A stretch of 64,000 bases of DNA, from assembly GCF_003732665.1 (NCBI RefSeq), contig NZ_MOBP01000021.1, positions 51,976-115,975 on the forward strand, read 5' to 3'. A model generated the notes under the pieces. It was not told where the DNA came from. It made no database searches and saw only the letters and a program-made list of their open reading frames with translations. This DNA is from Pseudomonas frederiksbergensis (GTDB lineage: Bacteria > Pseudomonadota > Gammaproteobacteria > Pseudomonadales > Pseudomonadaceae). Both the position numbers and the translations under genes were made by a program. The stretch's first letter is position 1, and every line of letters begins with the position of its first letter. Positions 60,126 to 64,000 of the stretch are shown one piece after another.

Positions 60126-60213
60126 TGTGGGAGCGGGCTTGCTCGCGAAGGCGTTGTGTCAGTCAATATAACCGCTGAATGACGCACCGCTTTCGCGAGC
60201 AAGCCCGCTCCCA
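60126..60213. repeat. REPIN after lldD
   Basis: An inverted REP pair (tgtgggagcgggcttgctcg and complement) lies between the convergent lldD and DUF427 genes. Confidence 0.88.
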
Positions 60214-60271
60214 CTTGGATTGCGGTGTTCATTCCTTGATTAACAGCGTCAGGTCGATCCTCTCGCCACCG

Positions 60272-60640
60272 TCACTCAAAATTTTCAATAATCTCGAACT
60301 TCACCTGATCGGGATAGAACGCCACATAGTTGCGAATCTGATCCACAGAGACTTTGGGGTTTTCATAACTCCACACTGCATTGGCCCCTTCATGCCCCGG
60401 AATCTGCAAGCTGAAATAGCTGGCATCGCCCTTGTAGGGGCAATAGCTGGTGTGATCGGTGCGGGCATAATATTTTTCGTCGATGTCTTCCCGTGGTACG
60501 TAGTACACCGGCGGGTAATTGGCCTCCAGCAACACCAGCGCCCTTGAGGACGCGGCCACCTGGATGCCATGAAACTTCACCAACAGACAGCCGGGTTGCT
60601 CGGCAATGGTAATGACAGGACTGGGACCGGAGGTTTTCAT
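60272..60640 (-). CDS. DUF427 family protein
   Basis: The protein has 122 aa from the ATG preceded by AGGAGAAATCG. The DUF427 domain spans most of it (VKFHGIQVAASSRALVLLEANYPPVYYVPREDIDEKYYARTDHTSYCPYKGDASYFSL). The YCPYKGDASYFS block is the family hallmark. The family is cytoplasmic and of unknown function. Confidence 0.9.
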   Translation of the reverse strand: MKTSGPSPVITIAEQPGCLLVKFHGIQVAASSRALVLLEANYPPVYYVPREDIDEKYYARTDHTSYCPYKGDASYFSLQIPGHEGANAVWSYENPKVSVDQIRNYVAFYPDQVKFEIIENFE

Positions 60641-60677
60641 CGATTTCTCCTGAGTCATGGGATGGGCTCATCATTGT

Positions 60678-60806
60678 GGTGAGGGAGCTTGCTCCCGCTA
60701 GGCTGCGAAGCGGCCCCAAAACCTGAGACCACGACTGTCAGGTATAACCCAGATTTCAGCTTTGCGACGGCTTCGCAGCCGAACGGGAGCAAGCTCCCTC
60801 GCCACA
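60678..60806. repeat. REP pair of the gtgagggagcttgctcccgc type
   Basis: The left arm ggtgagggagcttgctcccg and right arm gggagcaagctccctcgcca face each other, with the inner pair gctgcgaagcggc/gcttcgcagccg. It is related to the elements at 28390 and 32183. Confidence 0.85.
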
Positions 60807-60811
60807 AAAGC

Positions 60812-60840
60812 AAAAGATCGCAGGCCCGCTGCGATCTTTT
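60812..60840 (-). terminator. Rho-independent terminator after aprA
   Basis: The stem aaaagatcgcag (60812-60823) pairs perfectly with ctgcgatctttt (60829-60840) around a 5-nt loop. It lies 15 bp past the protease stop codon and carries T runs on both strands. Confidence 0.9.
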
Positions 60841-60854
60841 TATCTTTCTCCAGG

Positions 60855-62264
60855 TCAAGCCACGATATCCGTTACCGCCGCCTGCCCCACCGTCCCCACT
60901 GCAAAATCCACCGCGCCATGCCCGGTCAAATCCACCATTAAACTGGTCTGATTGGTCTGCGCAAAATACGTGAGAATCGCGTCACCGGCATGCCCGGTAA
61001 ACCCACTGACGAAATTCAGCGTCGCCGCGCCCGAAGCAAACTGGGCGATGCCCGACAGGTCGATTTTGTCCTGGCCGCTGGTGAAATCCATGATCCAGTC
61101 CGGCGCGGTCATGGTCGAATCGCTGGCGGCGCCAAACACAAACGTGTCCGCTCCGGCCCCGCCCCACAACGAATCACCGCCAGCGGCTCCGTAAAAGATG
61201 TCGTTGCCGGCCCCGCCTTCCAGACTGTTCGCCACGGCGTTGCCGATCAGCAGGTCATTGCCCGCGCCGCCGATGGCATTTTCCAGGGTTACGCCGTGGG
61301 CAATCGAGACGTTACCGACCAGGCCACCCACATCGGAGAACGAACCTGCGTTGAGGTTGATCTTCTGGTTCTGGCCGAAACCGGAGAAGTCCAGGGTGTC
61401 GTTACCGCCGCCGTCCCACACCGAAAACACCACTTTCGAGGCTGTCGAGGTGGCGCTGTAGAAGTCGCGTTCGGCGTTGGAGTTGAAGCCGTAAACCGTG
61501 TCGCTGGCGCGGGTGTCGAGGTTGGCGCCGTAGAGTTTCTGCACCGCAACGATGTCGTCGAGCAACGGGGCCGAAGCGTAGGCGCCGCTGCCGTCCTTGC
61601 TGAAGTTCTGGTGGGTGTTGCTTTCGCTCCAGTAGCTCATGAGGCTGTAGCCACGGGTGTCCTGGGCGTAGGTCACGTCGTTGTAGGTCGGGTTGCCATT
61701 GCCGGCGTTGTACACGCCCGGGTGCGAGAGGCCAAGGGTGTGGCCGATCTCGTGGGTCAGGGTCTGGCGCCCGTAGTTGTTGGTGTCCGGGGTTTTGTTG
61801 ACCTGGTATTGGTCGTTGATCATGTACCAGGACTGGCCGTCGTACTGGCTGCCCTGGGGCAGATAGGCGAACGCCGCGCCGCCGGTGTTGTTGCTGTAGT
61901 TGCCGAACGTCATGTGACCGTCGCGACCGGCGCCTTCGCTGAACGTGACGTTGGCCACGTCCGACCAGGATTGCATCGCCAACACCGCCTGGGCTTTTTG
62001 CTGGGCGCTGAATTCGCTGAACGTGCCGAGGGCCGGGTTGTAGTTGGCCGGTTTCGCGGTCAGGAAGGTGTAGCTCAGGTCGATCTTGCCGTCCGCGTTC
62101 TGGTCGTGCCAGGACGCGCCTTTGCGCAGGATCTGGTCCGCCGCCTGGTCAGCGGTGAACGATGGTTTGCCGTTAATCAGCGCGCTGCCACCACGGTCGT
62201 ACAAGTGGCTGAAAAGATCGACTTGGGAGTAGGCGTCACTGGCCCGGGCTTTTGCTTGAGACAT
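60855..62264 (-). CDS. aprA: Serralysin-family alkaline metalloprotease
   Basis: The protein has 469 aa. The zinc site HEIGHTLGLSH is at 171-181 and the Met-turn SLMSYW at 207-212. RTX calcium-binding repeats (GGAGNDLLIG, GGAGNDIFYG, GGAGADTFVFG) lie at about 331-378. A C-terminal region needed for type I secretion follows. No Sec signal peptide is present, as expected. The start follows AAGGACGTAACCC. It is a secreted protease of the AprA/serralysin type. The usual aprI inhibitor and aprDEF exporter genes are not next to it, so export must depend on a transporter elsewhere. Confidence 0.95.
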   Translation of the reverse strand: MSQAKARASDAYSQVDLFSHLYDRGGSALINGKPSFTADQAADQILRKGASWHDQNADGKIDLSYTFLTAKPANYNPALGTFSEFSAQQKAQAVLAMQSWSDVANVTFSEGAGRDGHMTFGNYSNNTGGAAFAYLPQGSQYDGQSWYMINDQYQVNKTPDTNNYGRQTLTHEIGHTLGLSHPGVYNAGNGNPTYNDVTYAQDTRGYSLMSYWSESNTHQNFSKDGSGAYASAPLLDDIVAVQKLYGANLDTRASDTVYGFNSNAERDFYSATSTASKVVFSVWDGGGNDTLDFSGFGQNQKINLNAGSFSDVGGLVGNVSIAHGVTLENAIGGAGNDLLIGNAVANSLEGGAGNDIFYGAAGGDSLWGGAGADTFVFGAASDSTMTAPDWIMDFTSGQDKIDLSGIAQFASGAATLNFVSGFTGHAGDAILTYFAQTNQTSLMVDLTGHGAVDFAVGTVGQAAVTDIVA

Positions 62265-62413
62265 GGGTTACGTCCTTGTTCAAAGTAGTCGGTTTCCGAC
62301 AGACCACGGCGATCCCTTGGCGAGATCGTCCTGTCACTCGCCCCATTAAAGGCCCGTGGAAACTGACACAGCTTGAAACGTGGTGCTAATCAATTTCTCG
62401 ATAGCGCTGTGGT

Positions 62414-63247
62414 TCAACCATCCGTGGAGCGCGTGACCGCCTCCCACGCCTCAATCTCCTGCGCCATGTTCGCCAACCGTTCGCGCACCAGTTGCAGTGC
62501 ATCGCTGCCCAGCAATAAATGCGCGGGCGGTGCGTCGCTGGCGATCAAGGTCAGCATGGCTTGGGCGGCTTTGACCGGGTCGCCCAGTTGCTTGCCGCTC
62601 TTGGCCTGGCGTGCGCTGCGGATCGGGTCGAAGCTCGCGTCATAGTCGGCAATGCTGCGCTCGGAGCGGCGCATCGAGCGCCCGGCCCAGTCGGTGCGAA
62701 ACGACCCCGGCGCGACCGCTGTCACTGCGATGCCGAAGGGTTTGAGTTCCTGGCTCAAAGTGTCGGAAATGCCTTCCAGGGCAAACTTGCTGCCGCAGTA
62801 ATAGGCGATACCGGGCATCGTGATAAAGCCGCCCATGGAGGTGATGTTGATGATGTGCCCGGCTCGGCGCTGGCGGAAGAACGGCACAAACGCCTTGGTC
62901 ACCGCCACCGCACCGAACACGTTGACGTCGAACTGCTGGCGCATCTCTTCCAGCGCCGATTCCTCGAAAATCCCTTCGTGACCGTAGCCGGCATTGTTGA
63001 CCAGCACATCCACAGGCCCGAGGCTGTTTTCGACTTCGTTGACGACGGCATCGATGGCGCTGAAATCGGTGACATCGAGGCAGCGGCCGAAGGCGTTTTT
63101 CGAGGGGTGGTTTTCGAATTCGATGCGCGCCGTTTCGCTGCGCACGGTGCCGATCACTCGGTGGCCTGCGGCGAGGGCTTCGTTGGCCAGCGCCTGGCCG
63201 AAGCCGCTGCTGACGCCGGTGATGAAGAGGGTTTTGATGGCCGTCAT
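62414..63247 (-). CDS. Short-chain dehydrogenase/reductase
   Basis: The protein has 277 aa, with the start preceded by CGGAGTACGACC. The cofactor loop TLFITGVSSGFGQAL is at 5-19, the structural NNAGYG near 88, and the catalytic Tyr and Lys in YYCGSKFALEG near 153. The beta2 region (GTVRSE) suggests NADP(H). It resembles oxidoreductases of the retinol-dehydrogenase-like SDR group. It is divergent from the AraC-family gene, a common arrangement for a regulator and its target. Confidence 0.9.
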   Translation of the reverse strand: MTAIKTLFITGVSSGFGQALANEALAAGHRVIGTVRSETARIEFENHPSKNAFGRCLDVTDFSAIDAVVNEVENSLGPVDVLVNNAGYGHEGIFEESALEEMRQQFDVNVFGAVAVTKAFVPFFRQRRAGHIINITSMGGFITMPGIAYYCGSKFALEGISDTLSQELKPFGIAVTAVAPGSFRTDWAGRSMRRSERSIADYDASFDPIRSARQAKSGKQLGDPVKAAQAMLTLIASDAPPAHLLLGSDALQLVRERLANMAQEIEAWEAVTRSTDG

Positions 63248-63405
63248 GGTCGTACTCCGCTGTGATGTGTTGGCCATGATAGGGATGCAGTAGCGACGAC
63301 TGAACGCCGATAACTGTGGGTCTTTTGCCTAATCCTATGAGCCGATTGCTTTGCGGCGCACGGCGGTGCACATTCAGGCCCGGGGATATCTGACGGGACA
63401 CGCTT

Positions 63406-64000
63406 GTGAGCGCTTCAAGAGTTGATCAAAACGATGACCAGCAGCGGATGATCGCGCTGTTGGCCAGGCTCGCCCCGGATGAGGGTTACAACCTCACGGC
63501 CCTGGCCGATGTGCGCCTGTTGCGCTCCAACCGGGCGCTGGAACGTACGCCGGTGCTCTACGACCCGGGCATCGTCATTGTCTGCCAGGGCCGCAAGCGC
63601 GGGTATTGGGGCAACGCGACTTACCTCTACGACGCACAACACTATTTGGCCGTTGCGGTGCCGGTGCCGTTCACCATGGAAACCGATGCCAGCGCCGAGG
63701 AGCCGCTGCTGGCGATCTACTTTCATCTGGACTTCAACCTCGCCGCCGACCTGATGCTGCAACTCGACGACCCGCCCGCCGCCGAGCCCAAAGGCATGTA
63801 CGCCTCGCCGATGGAGCCGCGCCTGAGCCAATCGGTGCTGCGCCTGCTCGAAGCCCTCGACTCACCGCAGGATGGCCGCTTGCTCGGGCCGTCACTGGTG
63901 CGGGAAATTTATTACCGCATCCTCACCGGCGCCCAGGGCGGATCCATGCGCGCCGCCCTCGCCGCCCGTGGGCAATTCGGTCGCATCTCCCGGGCCCTGC
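63406..64000 (+). CDS. AraC-family transcriptional regulator (3' end outside window)
   Basis: At least 198 aa are visible. The N-terminal AraC_N/cupin-like domain is clear (LLRSNRALERTPVLYDPGIVIVCQGRKRGYWGNATYLYDAQHYLAVAVPVPF). The DNA-binding part starts near the window edge (MRAALAARGQFGRISRAL). The start is uncertain: a GTG at 63406 or an ATG at 63448, neither with a strong ribosome binding site. It probably controls the divergent SDR gene. Confidence 0.85.
   Translation, partial: MSASRVDQNDDQQRMIALLARLAPDEGYNLTALADVRLLRSNRALERTPVLYDPGIVIVCQGRKRGYWGNATYLYDAQHYLAVAVPVPFTMETDASAEEPLLAIYFHLDFNLAADLMLQLDDPPAAEPKGMYASPMEPRLSQSVLRLLEALDSPQDGRLLGPSLVREIYYRILTGAQGGSMRAALAARGQFGRISRAL

Noticed and set aside
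60727..60749. Further lux-like half site (actgtcaggt)
   Set aside because: It has only one half, lies inside a REP-type element and is not before a gene.

Overview
The window looks like a chromosome segment of the Pseudomonas fluorescens group. The evidence is the GC-rich coding with pseudomonad codon use, many pseudomonad REP/REPIN palindromes (the tgtgggagcgggcttgctcg type), a fused MrpAB-type antiporter, a serralysin, SfnB-type sulfur genes, a DksA2-like protein and a complete iol locus. I see no rRNA, tRNA, transposase, prophage or CRISPR.

Layout. 1-9.1 kb: an exported alpha/beta hydrolase, a small exported protein, and a leftward operon for a branched-chain-amino-acid-type (HAAT) ABC importer, flanked by an FAD protein and a reduced AMP-binding protein. 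9.1-9.6 kb: a tandem REPIN array. 9.6-12.7 kb: a sulfur-type operon (SfnB-like dehydrogenase, a free-standing C-terminal dehydrogenase domain, an FMNH2 monooxygenase) behind a sigma-54-like promoter. 12.8-15.5 kb: two small Ig-like-domain genes around a divergent XRE-cupin regulator/DMT exporter pair. 15.6-21.7 kb: the mrpA-C-D-E-F-G cation/proton antiporter operon. 21.8-31 kb: a DUF3995 protein, a DUF2946/TonB receptor pair, a glycine-betaine-type binding protein, small conserved proteins, a chemoreceptor and a DksA paralogue. 31-47.7 kb: the myo-inositol locus. iolC-E-B-A-I-D-G-H, a Gfo/Idh dehydrogenase and a sugar-type ABC importer are all read leftward, with an RpiR-type regulator divergent at the far end. 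47.7-50.1 kb: a glutathione transferase, an AlkD-like protein and a second tandem REPIN array. 50.1-53.9 kb: a beta-propeller protein, a halovibrin-like lipoprotein and a four-domain Ig-like protein. 54-60 kb: LysR, GMC oxidoreductase, MHS-family transporter and LldD. 60-64 kb: DUF427, a serralysin without its secretion genes, an SDR, and a truncated AraC regulator at the window edge.

The most interesting signal is a 20-bp lux/las-box-like palindrome, ACCTGT-N-A-N4-TGACAGTA, identical at 15 of 20 positions in four places. It stands 62-112 bp upstream of four otherwise orphan transcription units: 12853-13176, 14950-15348, 50106-51308 and 52523-53911 plus 51505-52434. A -10-like hexamer lies 21-23 nt beyond each box. 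Three of the four lead genes encode the same Ig-like domain, as single copies or as a four-repeat protein; the repeat protein leads an operon with a halovibrin-like lipoprotein, and the fourth encodes a beta-propeller. I infer a dispersed LuxR-type regulon of surface or secreted proteins whose regulator lies outside the window.
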